Translations under genes and position numbers: made by a program
Shown here: positions 52,953 to 62,530 of the stretch, in pieces
Layout: every line of letters begins with the position of its first letter
Position numbering within the stretch: position 1 is the stretch's first letter
NCBI GenBank assembly: GCA_903951825.1
Contig: CAJBDJ010000045.1
Coordinates: 1 to 64,000 of the forward strand
Source of the DNA: an uncultured Pseudomonadota bacterium
GTDB taxonomy: Bacteria; Pseudomonadota; Gammaproteobacteria; Burkholderiales; Rhodocyclaceae
Reading direction: 5' to 3'
DNA length: 64,000 bases
The notes under the pieces: model-generated
What the model saw: only the letters and a program-made list of their open reading frames with translations
What the model was told of the DNA's origin: nothing
Database searches by the model: none

Positions 52953-54146
52953 TTATGCGAACAAATCCACAAGGCCACGTCTCTGCCGGACTGGATATTC
53001 AGACGTGCTTAAACCGGGATGATCGTCAGCGGCAAGTATAGCGGTTTCCCCCGTTGCCCGCTGTCCGTTGGCGAAGTGGGAATTCATCTCCTGTTGCGGT
53101 TGCTTGAATTCAGAACCAACGTCCGACTGACCGAGGCTGATGCCGGATGACGAGAGAAGGTCGCGAAGATTGGGCATAGCCTCTTCGATTGCCTTGCGAA
53201 CTTCCGCGTGCGGCGAGGCGAACACGATATTCGCCTGATCGCCGCTCATGTTCAGTGTGATCTGAATGGGTCCCAGGTGAGCGGGGCTAATGTTAATTTG
53301 CGCCTGTTGCTGGTCATTTTTTGCCATCCAGACAATTCGCTCACCGAAGTCTTGAGACCATCGACTGTCCCGCAGCTGAGTTGCCAGCTCTGTTGGTCGG
53401 ACTGGAGCGGGGAGAGTGGCAGGCGCATGGGGGTTGGGTGATATTGCCGGGGAAAACACGGAGGCGGCGGTGTTGCTGTTTCCTTTGCCTTCGCCGGCAA
53501 GTATTGCCGCTTCGGCAGTGTCCCTTGAAACAAGTGCCGGAGGCGCCATAGGTTGAGCGACATTGGTCGAAAAATTAACGGTGGTGATGCTGGATGCTTT
53601 AGCATCGGCCGCCACTGTTGATGGGCGTATTTCTTTTGCTAGGGTGGGCAGTTTGCTCGCCGCCTTATCAACGGCTTGATCGACGGACTTGTCGAAAGCG
53701 TTATCGATGGAGTGGGAAATTGGGGTGGAAATCGGAGTGAGGGAGGGGGAGATAGCCATTTCGATAGGCTTGCCGAGGGGGATTTCGGCTGGCTGCATCA
53801 GGGATGCTCCGCTCGACGGTATGGCCTCGTTTTTTGCTGGCGGATTGACTGCCCGCGGGGATGGGGCGAGCGGCGTTTGAATAAGCGCCAGCAATGGGTT
53901 TTGTGCCGGATCCGGGGTGTTCAGAAAGCTAATGATTTCCGGGAGATCGTCATTCGTCGGCTTTGCTGAAGCAGTGGTAGCCTCGGTCAGCAAGCTTACG
54001 TCCGGCTGGCGCCCGGCCAGTTGCCCAATCAACAGATCGGCAAAATCAATTGGCGAGCTCTTGTCGGTGAGAGTGAGGGCGTAATCCACCGGGCTGCTGC
54101 TTATGCTGCGGGCAGCGGCGGGAGGGAGCATGGCTGTAATACCCAT
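52953..54146 (-). CDS. fliK: Flagellar hook-length control protein FliK
   Basis: This encodes 397 aa. The first about 260 residues are Pro/Ser/Ala-rich and poorly conserved, as expected for the ruler part. The C-terminal domain (about 280-370) is conserved: DFGERIVWMAKNDQQQAQINISPAHLGPIQITLNMSGDQANIVFASPHAEVRKAIEEAMPNLRDLL. It measures the hook and triggers FlhB switching. A second FliK-like C-terminus is at the right window edge. Confidence 0.93.
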   Translation of the reverse strand: MGITAMLPPAAARSISSSPVDYALTLTDKSSPIDFADLLIGQLAGRQPDVSLLTEATTASAKPTNDDLPEIISFLNTPDPAQNPLLALIQTPLAPSPRAVNPPAKNEAIPSSGASLMQPAEIPLGKPIEMAISPSLTPISTPISHSIDNAFDKSVDQAVDKAASKLPTLAKEIRPSTVAADAKASSITTVNFSTNVAQPMAPPALVSRDTAEAAILAGEGKGNSNTAASVFSPAISPNPHAPATLPAPVRPTELATQLRDSRWSQDFGERIVWMAKNDQQQAQINISPAHLGPIQITLNMSGDQANIVFASPHAEVRKAIEEAMPNLRDLLSSSGISLGQSDVGSEFKQPQQEMNSHFANGQRATGETAILAADDHPGLSTSEYPVRQRRGLVDLFA

Positions 54147-54202
54147 TTCGATTCCTTGTTCGGCATGGTGTTGTGCTCATGAAAAGCAAGGTACATGCCC
54201 AA

Positions 54203-54658
54203 TTAGTCATCCTCGCTTGATCCTCCTGCTAGGTATTTTCTGGTGGCGTATTCGTCCTGAGTTTTTTGTTCAATTTTTCCGTCGCGCCAGCGTTCTTTTG
54301 CATCATGACGCAGGGAGAGGGTGTCGATTGCCTTGAGTCGCTTGTTTTGCTCTTTCCAGTGATTTTGTCCGACCGCTGTGCTTTGCTCTGAGTTGCGAAC
54401 GGCAAGGCTTTGCTGAGCAATGGCTTGGTCAATCCGCGCGAGAAAGTCATGGTAGTTGTGGAGCGCGCTGCGTGTAATCCCTTCGGTACTTGCTTCACGC
54501 ATCTTTTGCGCGTATTCGACACGATATTGCTCAAGCATTTTCAGGCGGGTTTTTGCATTTTGCTCGGCGGCAATCAACTGGCCGAGTTGACGGCTTGCTT
54601 CGTCGATGCGGGTCTGCATCAATTCAAGCAGGGGTTGGAGCGAGAAGGCGGGAGCCAT
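54203..54658 (-). CDS. fliJ: Flagellar export chaperone-like protein FliJ
   Basis: This encodes 151 aa, nearly all charged alpha-helix of coiled-coil type (LQPLLELMQTRIDEASRQLGQLIAAEQNAKTRLKMLEQYR), typical of FliJ, the stalk of the export ATPase. It lies between fliI (6 bp upstream) and fliK. Sequence conservation is low, so position and helical pattern carry the call. Confidence 0.92.
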   Translation of the reverse strand: MAPAFSLQPLLELMQTRIDEASRQLGQLIAAEQNAKTRLKMLEQYRVEYAQKMREASTEGITRSALHNYHDFLARIDQAIAQQSLAVRNSEQSTAVGQNHWKEQNKRLKAIDTLSLRHDAKERWRDGKIEQKTQDEYATRKYLAGGSSEDD

Positions 54659-54664
54659 GGCTGG

Positions 54665-56080
54665 TTAGAACAGGCTGGTGAGGGCGCTGACGCTGTTGTT
54701 GAAATTGGACTGTTCGGTAAGTTGTTGTTGTAAAAAGGTTTCCATGCGTGGATAAAGGGCAATCGCCTGATCAAGTACCGGATCGGAGCCATGCGAGTAG
54801 GCACCGACGGAGATCAGGTCACGCGATCGCTGATAACGGGCAAAGAGCACTTTGAAGCGGCGAATTTGCTCGAGATGGCTGGGCGTGATCAGGTTAACCA
54901 TGGCGCGACTGATGGATTGCTCGATATCAATTGCCGGGTAGTGCCCGGCATCGGCCAGGGTTCGGGAAAGGACGATATGGCCATCAAGAATGGCACGTGC
55001 CGCGTCGGCAATCGGATCCTGTTGATCGTCACCCTCGGCCAAGACGGTGTAGAAGGCGGTAATTGAACCGCCGCCCTCCGATCCATTGCCGGCGCGTTCA
55101 ACCAGTTGTGGCAGGCGGGCAAACACCGATGGCGGGTAACCACGGGTTGCCGGCGGCTCGCCAATGGCCAGGGCGATTTCGCGCTGCGCCATGGCATAGC
55201 GGGTCAGCGAGTCCATGATCAATAGAACGTGCCGACCCTGATCGCGGAAGTGCTCGGCAATGGTTGTTGCATAAGCGGCACCCTGCAAGCGCATCAGCGG
55301 GCCGGTGTCGGCGGGGGCGGCGACGACCACGGCTCTGCGCATGCCTTCGTCGCCAAGAATTTGTTCAATGAATTCTTTGACTTCACGTCCCCGCTCACCA
55401 ATCAATCCGACAACAATGATCTCGGCTGCGGTGTAACGCGCCATCATCCCCAGCAGGACGGATTTTCCGACCCCGGAGCCGGCAAAAAGTCCCATGCGCT
55501 GACCTCGTCCTACGGTCAATAGTCCATTGATTGCGCGAATCCCGACATCCAGCGGTTCCTCAATCGCCGCGCGGGTCATCGGATTGATCGGACGGCTTTG
55601 CAGTGGACGTGACTGCGTGGCCAATAGCGCCCCCTTGGTGTCCAGCGGTCGTCCCGCACCATCAAGCACCCGACCCAGTAATTCGTCCCCAACCGGCGCT
55701 TGCTTGGCACGATCAACGGCGCGTCGCTTGTGTTGTAAAGGGTGGTCAACGCGGGGGATGGCGTTGGGTGCCTCAAAGGCCACAACCTTGGCGCCGGGAG
55801 CTAGGCCATACACGTCATCCGAGGGCATCAGGTAAAGTTTTTCGCTTGCAAACCCGACTACTTCTGCTTCAACCGACAAACCGCTCTGAGGAAATATCCG
55901 GCAGGAGCTGCCCAGGGGTAACTTGAGTCCGGAAGCTTCCATGACCAGACCGTTGATTCTCGTCAGTCGGCCGACCGGCCACAAGGGCTGAGCCGAACTG
56001 GCGGCCAGGCGGCAGCCTTCAAGGAAACGCTGCCAGCCCTGGCTGTGATCAGGCAATGGGCTTACGAGGTGCTCTGCCAC
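54665..56080 (-). CDS. fliI: Flagellum-specific export ATPase FliI
   Basis: This encodes 471 aa, F1-beta-like. Walker A is [19 protein letters not shown], the catalytic Glu is in [15 protein letters not shown], and Walker B is [48 protein letters not shown]. It energises substrate entry to the export gate. It overlaps fliH by 19 bp. Confidence 0.97.
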   Translation of the reverse strand: MAEHLVSPLPDHSQGWQRFLEGCRLAASSAQPLWPVGRLTRINGLVMEASGLKLPLGSSCRIFPQSGLSVEAEVVGFASEKLYLMPSDDVYGLAPGAKVVAFEAPNAIPRVDHPLQHKRRAVDRAKQAPVGDELLGRVLDGAGRPLDTKGALLATQSRPLQSRPINPMTRAAIEEPLDVGIRAINGLLTVGRGQRMGLFAGSGVGKSVLLGMMARYTAAEIIVVGLIGERGREVKEFIEQILGDEGMRRAVVVAAPADTGPLMRLQGAAYATTIAEHFRDQGRHVLLIMDSLTRYAMAQREIALAIGEPPATRGYPPSVFARLPQLVERAGNGSEGGGSITAFYTVLAEGDDQQDPIADAARAILDGHIVLSRTLADAGHYPAIDIEQSISRAMVNLITPSHLEQIRRFKVLFARYQRSRDLISVGAYSHGSDPVLDQAIALYPRMETFLQQQLTEQSNFNNSVSALTSLF

Positions 56081-56760
56081 TCGAGAGGCTCCGATCCAAT
56101 CGACTCAAGGACGCGTCTCCATCGCGTTTCCATGGTTGCATCTATTTCGCTGATGCCGGCCTTGAGCGAACAGCCTCCCGGCGTGACCGTCACGTCATCC
56201 ACGATGTGTGTTCCGCTCTGTTGGAGTTGTTCGCCGATTTGTTCGCGAATCGATGTCGCATCAGCAGGGTTCAAGTGCAGCATGATGTGCCCGTGATGCA
56301 TTGGCAGCGCGGAAATGGCCTCGCGAATCAGGGGCAGCATAACGTCATTATTGACTGTGATGGTGCCGCGAATCACCTGAGCAGCGACTTCCAGAGCGAG
56401 TTCCAGCACCTGCTCGGCAATTGTTTGATCCATTGTTGCAATGGCCTCCTGGAGGTTGCTGATCAGCCCGGAAACCCGCGCCAGCTCGCCAGCCATCGCC
56501 GTGGCCTGGGTTTGCGCGCCGGCCAGTCGCCCTTCTTCAAGACCGGCCTGATAGCCCTCGTAGCGCGCATTTTCGATAACTTGCTCTATATCGACGGCTG
56601 TCGGCAGGCTCATCGTCGTCATGATTTCGCTCTCGGGCAAATCGGGTCGCGCCGTGACGGTCTGGCTTTCAGACGCTTTTGCCGATCGCGCCGGCTCAAA
56701 TGAGCTGGCACTCCAGCGCTGATAAGCGGCGAGCTCTTCCTTGGGAATAATGCCGGCCAT
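56062..56760 (-). CDS. fliH: Flagellar export ATPase regulator FliH
   Basis: This encodes 232 aa. The variable N-terminus is followed by the FliH/VirB-like helical region with the glycine-spaced segment [20 protein letters not shown], then the C-terminal domain [48 protein letters not shown]. It is a stator-like regulator that links FliI to FliN. It lies 8 bp after fliG. Confidence 0.94.
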   Translation of the reverse strand: MAGIIPKEELAAYQRWSASSFEPARSAKASESQTVTARPDLPESEIMTTMSLPTAVDIEQVIENARYEGYQAGLEEGRLAGAQTQATAMAGELARVSGLISNLQEAIATMDQTIAEQVLELALEVAAQVIRGTITVNNDVMLPLIREAISALPMHHGHIMLHLNPADATSIREQIGEQLQQSGTHIVDDVTVTPGGCSLKAGISEIDATMETRWRRVLESIGSEPLEWQSTS

Positions 56761-56768
56761 GGTCGTCC

Positions 56769-57773
56769 TCAGACCATCTGTTCGCCACCGGCGCCGCCGA
56801 GGACGATTTGTCCTTCGTCGGCGAGACGGCGAACGACCTTGAGAATTTCTTTTTGCTCGGCTTCCACTTCGGACAGACGAACCGGCCCTTTCGACTCGAG
56901 ATCCTCGCGCAGCATTTCTGCTGCTCGTTGTGACATGTTCCGGAAGATCTTCTCACGCAAGTCGGGTGATGCACCTTTGAGCGCCAGGATCAAGGAATCT
57001 GATTGAACTTCGCGCAAAATAAGCTGGATTGAGCGGTCATCGATGTCCATGAGATTCTCGAAGACAAACATTTCGTCGAGGATTTTCTGGGCAAGGTCAG
57101 GGTCGTATTCGCGAATCGCATCGACCACCGACGTCTCGTTGGCGGTACCAATAAAGTTGAGAATTTCGGCCACGGTGCGCACCCCACCCATTGCCGTGCG
57201 TTTGACGGTAGCTGAACCGGAGAGGATACGCAGCATCGCCTCATTGAGTTCGCGCAGGGCGGATGGCTGTATGCCTTCCAGCGTTGCAATCCGCAGCACC
57301 ACGTCGTTGCGCAAACGCTCGGTGAAATGATTGAGGATTTCACTGGCATGGTCATGTTCAAGGTGCACCAAAATGGTCGAAATGATTTGCGGGTGCTCGT
57401 TCTTGATCAGATCGGCAACGGTCGGCGCATCCATCCATTTCAACCCCTCAATGCCGGATGTCTCGCCACCTTGCAGGATGCGCGAAATCAGGTTCGAGGC
57501 CTTGTCGTCGCCGAGTGCCTTCGTCAGCACCGAGCGAACATAGCTGTCAGTATCGACATGCACCGCCGAATGCTCGCCGGAATCCTTGAGAAAACTGTCA
57601 AGTACCGCTTCAACCGTCGTTCGCGGCACGCTTTTCATGCCCGCCATGGCGTGACCAATTTTTTGCACCTCGCGCGGACCAAGATGTTTCAAAACCTCGG
57701 CGGCCAGATCTTCGCCCAGCGCAATCAGCAAGCTGGCACTTTTTTCCAGACCTTCTTCCGGGCTAGGTGGCAT
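56769..57773 (-). CDS. fliG: Flagellar switch protein FliG
   Basis: This encodes 334 aa, the family length. ASLLIALGEDLAAEVLKHLGPREVQKIGHAM lies in the N-terminal FliF-binding domain. HPQIISTILVHLEHDHASEILNHF carries the conserved EHPQ-like motif of the middle domain. The torque helix near the C-terminus is DDRSIQLILREVQSDSLILALKGASPDLREKIFRNMSQRAAEMLREDLESKGPVRLSEVEAEQKEI, with the charged residues that meet the stators. It overlaps fliF by 11 bp. Confidence 0.97.
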   Translation of the reverse strand: MPPSPEEGLEKSASLLIALGEDLAAEVLKHLGPREVQKIGHAMAGMKSVPRTTVEAVLDSFLKDSGEHSAVHVDTDSYVRSVLTKALGDDKASNLISRILQGGETSGIEGLKWMDAPTVADLIKNEHPQIISTILVHLEHDHASEILNHFTERLRNDVVLRIATLEGIQPSALRELNEAMLRILSGSATVKRTAMGGVRTVAEILNFIGTANETSVVDAIREYDPDLAQKILDEMFVFENLMDIDDRSIQLILREVQSDSLILALKGASPDLREKIFRNMSQRAAEMLREDLESKGPVRLSEVEAEQKEILKVVRRLADEGQIVLGGAGGEQMV

Positions 57774-59511
57774 TGGCGTTCATCCAGTCTCTGATAATGT
57801 TGGCCACGGCCTGCGAATCGGCCTGGGCGAAATCACGCACCTTTTGAACCTTGATCGCATAATGATCAATGCGAACAATATCCTCGCCGATTTCGCCAGA
57901 CTCGCCGGCAATTCTGATATCACCCAGTGATCCGGCAACGCCTTCGGCGGTCTCCATATTCCTTCTGGTGCCGCCCTCCGGGAACATGGCTTTGAGTGAA
58001 GGTTTGATCACTTTGAAATACAGGAAGGCGACAATCGCGGCAATCAGCAAATACTTGAAAATATCCTTGCCGTAGGAAACGACTTCGGGGTCTTTCCAGA
58101 TGGGCAATTCGGCATCAATCTTGTCCGCTGCGGTAAATGGCGAATTGACCATGGAAAGTGAATCGCCGCGCTCCTTGTTGAAACCCATCGCTTCACGTAT
58201 CAATTCGTTAAGCTGCTTCATTTCGGCATCCGGTAAGGCTTTGTTCACCGCTTTGCCGTTCTTGTCGACTTCCTTGCGGTGATTCACCACAACTGCCGCT
58301 GATAGTCGACGAATGCTGCCCACCGATTGCTTGGTATAGCGCACGGTTTTGTCGATTTCGAAATTGGTGGTCGCCGTCTTGCTGGTGCTTAGCGGCTGCC
58401 CCAGCGTGTTGAGTGGCGACTCGATACCGGCTGCCGCAAGGCGTCCTTGCGTGTCGCCGGGTCTGCCAGCCCTGGTTGGTGTAGTGGTGGCGGGGGGAGT
58501 GGTCAGCGGGGCGCTGGCCGGCGCCGGCGGTTGATTGCTGAGAACGCCGGGGACGCCCCCGGGCATTTGGTTGACATTGGCAGTTTCGTTGCTTTGCAGG
58601 CTGCGGATACTCGACGTTTCAGGCGTATTGTTTGGTCGGTAGGTCTCGGCCGTTTGCTCGCTTTGAGAAAAATCAATGTCGGCAGCGATTTGAACCTTGA
58701 AATTTCCCTCGCCAAGGAGCGGCTTCAGAATGTCTTCGATGCGTTTGCCGATTGAGTTTTCCTGGTCGCGAACATATTTGATTTGCGCAGAGTCCAGACC
58801 GGCTTCGGTGCCTTTGCTTTTGGGCTGCGAAAGCATGGTGCCCGTTTGGTCAATGATCGCCACATTGCTGGCGAGCATCTGCGGGACGCTGGCTGAAACC
58901 AGATGCGTGATGCCGGCTATCTGCCCGGCATCGAGCGTGCGCCCGCCATACAGGTTGAGCAGTACCGAGGCGGTCGGTTTTTGTTCTTCACGAATGAAAA
59001 CGGAGGGCTTGGGAATGGCCAGGTGCACGCGAGCTGAAGCAACTGCTCCAACCGACATGATGGTGCGCGCCAACTCGCCCTCCAGTCCTCGCTGGTAATT
59101 GACTTGCTCGGCAAATTGGCTGATACCGAATTTCTGGTTTTCCATCAACTCGAAGCCAACCATTCCGCCGCGCGGCAGGCCTTGGGAGGCCAGTTTCAAG
59201 CGAACTTCATGAACGCGCGACGATGGCACCATGATTGAGCCGTTATCCGACATCCGGTACGGGATGTTCTGCTGCTCCAGTTGCGTCATGATGGCGCCGC
59301 CATCCTTTTCGCCCAAATTGGAAAAAAGTACTTTCCAGTCGGGCTGCTGGCTCCACAACAGGGCGCCGACGAGAATTGCAATCATTGCGGCGATGCCGAC
59401 AATGAAGCCGACTTTTTGCTGGGTGGCGAGCCGGTTGAACGCATCGCGCAGACGCTCAAGGGAGTTCCCGAGGCCAGGATTAGCTGCGATGGGGTCAGAG
59501 ATTGCTGCCAT
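57763..59511 (-). CDS. fliF: Flagellar MS-ring protein FliF
   Basis: This encodes 582 aa. The first membrane helix is at about 36-56 (VGFIVGIAAMIAILVGALLW) and the second at about 465-485 (DIFKYLLIAAIVAFLYFKVI). Between them are the ring-building domains (NIPYRMSDNGSIMVPSSRVHEVRLKLASQGLPRGGMVGFELM; EGELARTIMSVGAVASARVHLAIPKPSVF). It is the first gene of the fliFGHIJKLMNOPQR operon. I could not find a sigma-54 or clear sigma-28 site in the 90-108 bp upstream (59512-59619); that region is AT-rich and shared with fleS. Confidence 0.97.
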   Translation of the reverse strand: MAAISDPIAANPGLGNSLERLRDAFNRLATQQKVGFIVGIAAMIAILVGALLWSQQPDWKVLFSNLGEKDGGAIMTQLEQQNIPYRMSDNGSIMVPSSRVHEVRLKLASQGLPRGGMVGFELMENQKFGISQFAEQVNYQRGLEGELARTIMSVGAVASARVHLAIPKPSVFIREEQKPTASVLLNLYGGRTLDAGQIAGITHLVSASVPQMLASNVAIIDQTGTMLSQPKSKGTEAGLDSAQIKYVRDQENSIGKRIEDILKPLLGEGNFKVQIAADIDFSQSEQTAETYRPNNTPETSSIRSLQSNETANVNQMPGGVPGVLSNQPPAPASAPLTTPPATTTPTRAGRPGDTQGRLAAAGIESPLNTLGQPLSTSKTATTNFEIDKTVRYTKQSVGSIRRLSAAVVVNHRKEVDKNGKAVNKALPDAEMKQLNELIREAMGFNKERGDSLSMVNSPFTAADKIDAELPIWKDPEVVSYGKDIFKYLLIAAIVAFLYFKVIKPSLKAMFPEGGTRRNMETAEGVAGSLGDIRIAGESGEIGEDIVRIDHYAIKVQKVRDFAQADSQAVANIIRDWMNANAT

Positions 59512-59619
59512 TAATACCCGGTTGTAAATTGCTAAAAAATAAGAAGAATCAAACAGGAAGCTAAATTATGCTAGAAATATTCTACTATTACCGGCACTGA
59601 ATTGATCTTAACTTTTTCG

Positions 59620-60816
59620 ATGCCCAATCTGGAGCCCAGCCCTGCCGATCCTGATGCTGCTGTCAAAGCCGCCGAGTTGCAGCGTGCTTTTGCTGTTTTC
59701 AATCAGGTTTCCGCTGAACTGACACAAGCCTACGAATCCTTGCAGGGCAGGGCGGCGTCGCTGACTGCCGAACTGGCCGTCGCCAACGGTGAGTTGCGTC
59801 GGCAATATCAAGAAAAAGAAGCCCTCTCGGAGCGACTTTCTTCCTTGCTCGACGCCTTGCCGGCTGGTGTTGTCCTGCTTGATCAGCGGGCGCTGGTTGT
59901 TGCACTGAATCCGGCGGCGATGTCATTTCTGGGGGCTGATGCCTTGGGTCGGCATTGGGGTGATGTGGTTCGCCAGTCGCTTGAGCCAACGCTGACGGTT
60001 GGCGAGTGGTTGCTCGGTGAAAAACGTGTTTCGATCGCTGAAAGTGCGCTGGCCTCGGACGGCGGAAAAATCATGCTGGTTCATGACGTGACCGCTGCTC
60101 ACGGCATGAAAGCTGAACTAGAGCGAAGCCAGCGACTCGCTGCGATGGGAGAAATGGCAGCATCACTGGCGCATCAGTTGCGCACACCGTTGGCGGCGGC
60201 GCTTCTCTATACCGTCAATCTTGGTCGGGCCGATGTTTCCGATGAGGCACGCCGGCGGTTTTCCGACAAAGCCAGCGCCCAGTTGCGCCGCCTTGAACGC
60301 TTGATCCAGGATGTGTTGCTCTTCGCGCGTGGAGAACATCGCGGGCGTGACCTTGTTCCGGCCAGCGACTTGCTTCAGGAGGCCGCACAAACGGTTGAGC
60401 AATTGATGCGCGAGCACGCCCTTGAGTTTGTGACCGTCGATGGCTGCAATGAAGCGCAAATTTTCGGCGAGCGTAAGGCGTTGTTCGGCGCCCTGGTGAA
60501 TCTGCTGGAAAATGCCATGCAAGCGACACCGGCAGGCGGCAAAATTTGCCTGGCCGGCAAAGTTTGCGGTGACTGGCTGGAGGTCGCCGTCCGTGATACC
60601 GGCCCTGGCATTCCTGTCGAGAAGCAAGCGCGAATTTTCGATCCTTTCTATACGACTAAAGGGCAAGGAACCGGACTCGGTCTGGCAATTGCGCTTGGGG
60701 TCATGCGCGCCCACGGGGGCGCCATCGAAGTGAATTCGGTTCCCGGCGAGGGCGCCGAGTTTGTCGTCAGGCTGCCGATTGGCGTGGCAGAAAGCGAAAG
60801 TTGTATCAATGAGTAA
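59620..60816 (+). CDS. fleS: FleS/FlrB-type cytoplasmic sensor histidine kinase
   Basis: This encodes 398 aa from ATG 59620; the track's TTG at 59602 is an alternative, and neither has a clear ribosome site. There is no membrane helix. A helical N-terminus leads to a PAS-like domain (about 80-150, LLDALPAGVVLLDQ). The kinase follows: H-box ASLAHQLRTPLAAAL, N-box LVNLLENAMQAT, DTGPGIP and GTGLGLAIALG. It should phosphorylate the adjacent FleR to switch on sigma-54 hook-basal-body genes. The gene overlaps fleR by 8 bp. Confidence 0.9.
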   Translation: MPNLEPSPADPDAAVKAAELQRAFAVFNQVSAELTQAYESLQGRAASLTAELAVANGELRRQYQEKEALSERLSSLLDALPAGVVLLDQRALVVALNPAAMSFLGADALGRHWGDVVRQSLEPTLTVGEWLLGEKRVSIAESALASDGGKIMLVHDVTAAHGMKAELERSQRLAAMGEMAASLAHQLRTPLAAALLYTVNLGRADVSDEARRRFSDKASAQLRRLERLIQDVLLFARGEHRGRDLVPASDLLQEAAQTVEQLMREHALEFVTVDGCNEAQIFGERKALFGALVNLLENAMQATPAGGKICLAGKVCGDWLEVAVRDTGPGIPVEKQARIFDPFYTTKGQGTGLGLAIALGVMRAHGGAIEVNSVPGEGAEFVVRLPIGVAESESCINE

Positions 60817-62158
60817 ACACAGTTTGCCGATTCTGGTGGTTGAGGATGATGTCAGTCTGCGTGAGGCGATTGGCGACACCCTGGAGCTCGCCGGGCGTTC
60901 CTACGTGGCGGTTGATGGAGGTGAAGCTGCTTTGCGTGTGCTCGGCGAGCAGGCATTTTCAATCGTCGTCAGCGATGTACGCATGATGCCGATGGATGGA
61001 ATTACCCTGCTCAAGGAAATCCGTTCTCGCCTGCCGCATTTGCCGGTGTTGCTGATGACTGCCTATGCCGAAGTTGAAAAGGCCGTTGACGCGATGCGCT
61101 CGGGAGCCTGCGATTTCCTGCTCAAACCCTTCGAGCCCAAGGCTTTGCTGGCGCACATCAACAAATATGAATTGCTCACCAGTGAGAACTCGGCCGGCGT
61201 GATTTCCAGCGATCCCGCCAGTCGTGACCTCTTCAACATGGCTCAACGCGTGGCGCAGACCGACGCTACCGTGTTATTGACGGGTGAATCGGGGGTGGGC
61301 AAAGAAGTGGTGGCGCGTTTTATTCACCACAATTCGGCACGCCAGAACGGCCCGTTTGTCGCGATCAACTGTGCTGCAATCCCCGATAGCCTGCTCGAAG
61401 CTACGTTATTCGGCTACGAAAAAGGCGCCTTCACCGGCGCCCAGCAGGCGCAGGCGGGCAAGTTCGAGCAGGCGCAAGACGGCACCTTGCTGCTCGACGA
61501 GGTGACCGAAATGCCGATGGCACTTCAGGCAAAATTGTTGCGTGTTCTGCAGGAACGGGAGGTCGAACGGGTCGGTGGCAGGAAGCCCGTAGCGCTCAAT
61601 ATTCGCATTATCGCCACCTCCAATCGTGACATGGCGGCGGCAGTGGATAAAGGCGGCTTCCGTGAAGATTTGTTTTACCGGCTTAACGTATTTCCTGTCG
61701 CTATTCCGGCTTTGCGTGAGCGCCCTCTGGATATTCTGCCGATTGCCCGGCATTTCTTGCTGGAGCACGGCGCGCGTTTTGCCCGAATCGGCGTCAAACT
61801 TTCCGATGCGGCCGAACGAATCTTGCTCGCGTATGCTTGGCCGGGCAATGTTCGCGAACTCGAAAACGTCATTCAACGAGCGCTTATTCTCTCTTCGGGA
61901 ACCTTGATTGAACCGCAACAGCTGTCTTTGTCGCCACGTGCTGTCGAGCCTGTGCGGGCGCCGCCAGTCGAGGCTTCTTCGGCTGACGGCGTGATCAGGT
62001 CGGAGAGCATGAAAGATATTGAACGCCAGCACATTCTCCGTGCGCTCGACGAGGTTGGCGGCTCGCGTAAACTGGCGATCGAGCGACTCGGTATATCCGA
62101 GCGAACATTACGCTACAAGTTGCAGCAATATCGTGAAGAAGGATTCTTCAAAGATTGA
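60809..62158 (+). CDS. fleR: FleR/FlrC-type sigma-54 response regulator
   Basis: This encodes 449 aa from ATG 60809; the track's 60761 start lies inside fleS. The receiver domain has the Asp in VVSDVRMMPMDG and the Lys in LLKPFEP. The AAA+ sigma-54 domain (about 145-365) has GESGVGKEV, the sigma-54 contact loop GAFTGA and DGTLLLDEV. The C-terminal Fis-type helix-turn-helix is SRKLAIERLGISERTLRYKL. It is the likely activator of the -24/-12 promoters at flgB and fliE. No FleQ-type master regulator is in the window. Confidence 0.94.
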   Translation: MSKHSLPILVVEDDVSLREAIGDTLELAGRSYVAVDGGEAALRVLGEQAFSIVVSDVRMMPMDGITLLKEIRSRLPHLPVLLMTAYAEVEKAVDAMRSGACDFLLKPFEPKALLAHINKYELLTSENSAGVISSDPASRDLFNMAQRVAQTDATVLLTGESGVGKEVVARFIHHNSARQNGPFVAINCAAIPDSLLEATLFGYEKGAFTGAQQAQAGKFEQAQDGTLLLDEVTEMPMALQAKLLRVLQEREVERVGGRKPVALNIRIIATSNRDMAAAVDKGGFREDLFYRLNVFPVAIPALRERPLDILPIARHFLLEHGARFARIGVKLSDAAERILLAYAWPGNVRELENVIQRALILSSGTLIEPQQLSLSPRAVEPVRAPPVEASSADGVIRSESMKDIERQHILRALDEVGGSRKLAIERLGISERTLRYKLQQYREEGFFKD

Positions 62159-62161
62159 TTC

Positions 62162-62178
62162 TGGCTTGGGATTTGCTT
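62162..62178 (+). promoter_or_regulatory. Sigma-54 promoter of fliE
   Basis: TGGCTTGGGATTTGCTT has GG and GC exactly 10 bases apart and matches TGGC-N7-TTGCT well. It begins 3 bp after the fleR stop and lies 28 bp before fliE, giving fliE its own sigma-54 start under FleR. Confidence 0.75.
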
Positions 62179-62206
62179 GAAATAAATCAAAAAGAAGGAG
62201 TCGGTA

Positions 62207-62530
62207 ATGGATACAAAGGGTTTGGATCAAATGTTAAGCGTTCTGCGCAGCACTGCCGCGCAGGCGACCCCTCTGTCTGCCGCAAGTTCCGGTCAGGTGG
62301 CTGGTGGTTCGAATTTTGCCGATGTATTGAAAAATTCAATCGACAAAGTGAATCAGACGCAGGCTCAGGCGAACGCAATGGCCGATAAACTGGCCGCCGG
62401 CGACAGCAACCAGAACCTGCACGAAGTGATGATTGCCCTGCAAACGGCCAGTCTCTCTTTCCAGGAGATGGTGCAGGTGCGCAACAAGCTGGTGACGGCT
62501 TACCAGGATGTGATGAATATTCAGGTTTAA
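62207..62530 (+). CDS. fliE: Flagellar hook-basal body protein FliE
   Basis: This encodes 107 aa. The conserved part is SNFADVLKNSIDKVNQTQAQANAMADKLAAGDSNQNLHEVMIALQTASLSFQEMVQVRNKLVTAYQDVMNIQV. It connects the MS ring to the rod. GAAGGAG is the ribosome site. Its stop overlaps the stop of the convergent ycgR gene by 4 bp (palindromic TTAA). Confidence 0.97.
   Translation: MDTKGLDQMLSVLRSTAAQATPLSAASSGQVAGGSNFADVLKNSIDKVNQTQAQANAMADKLAAGDSNQNLHEVMIALQTASLSFQEMVQVRNKLVTAYQDVMNIQV

Noticed and set aside
59512-59619. Sigma-54 or sigma-28 promoter for fliF or fleS
   Set aside because: No GG-N10-GC pair on the minus strand, and the nearest GCCGGTAA has a -35 with the wrong spacing.
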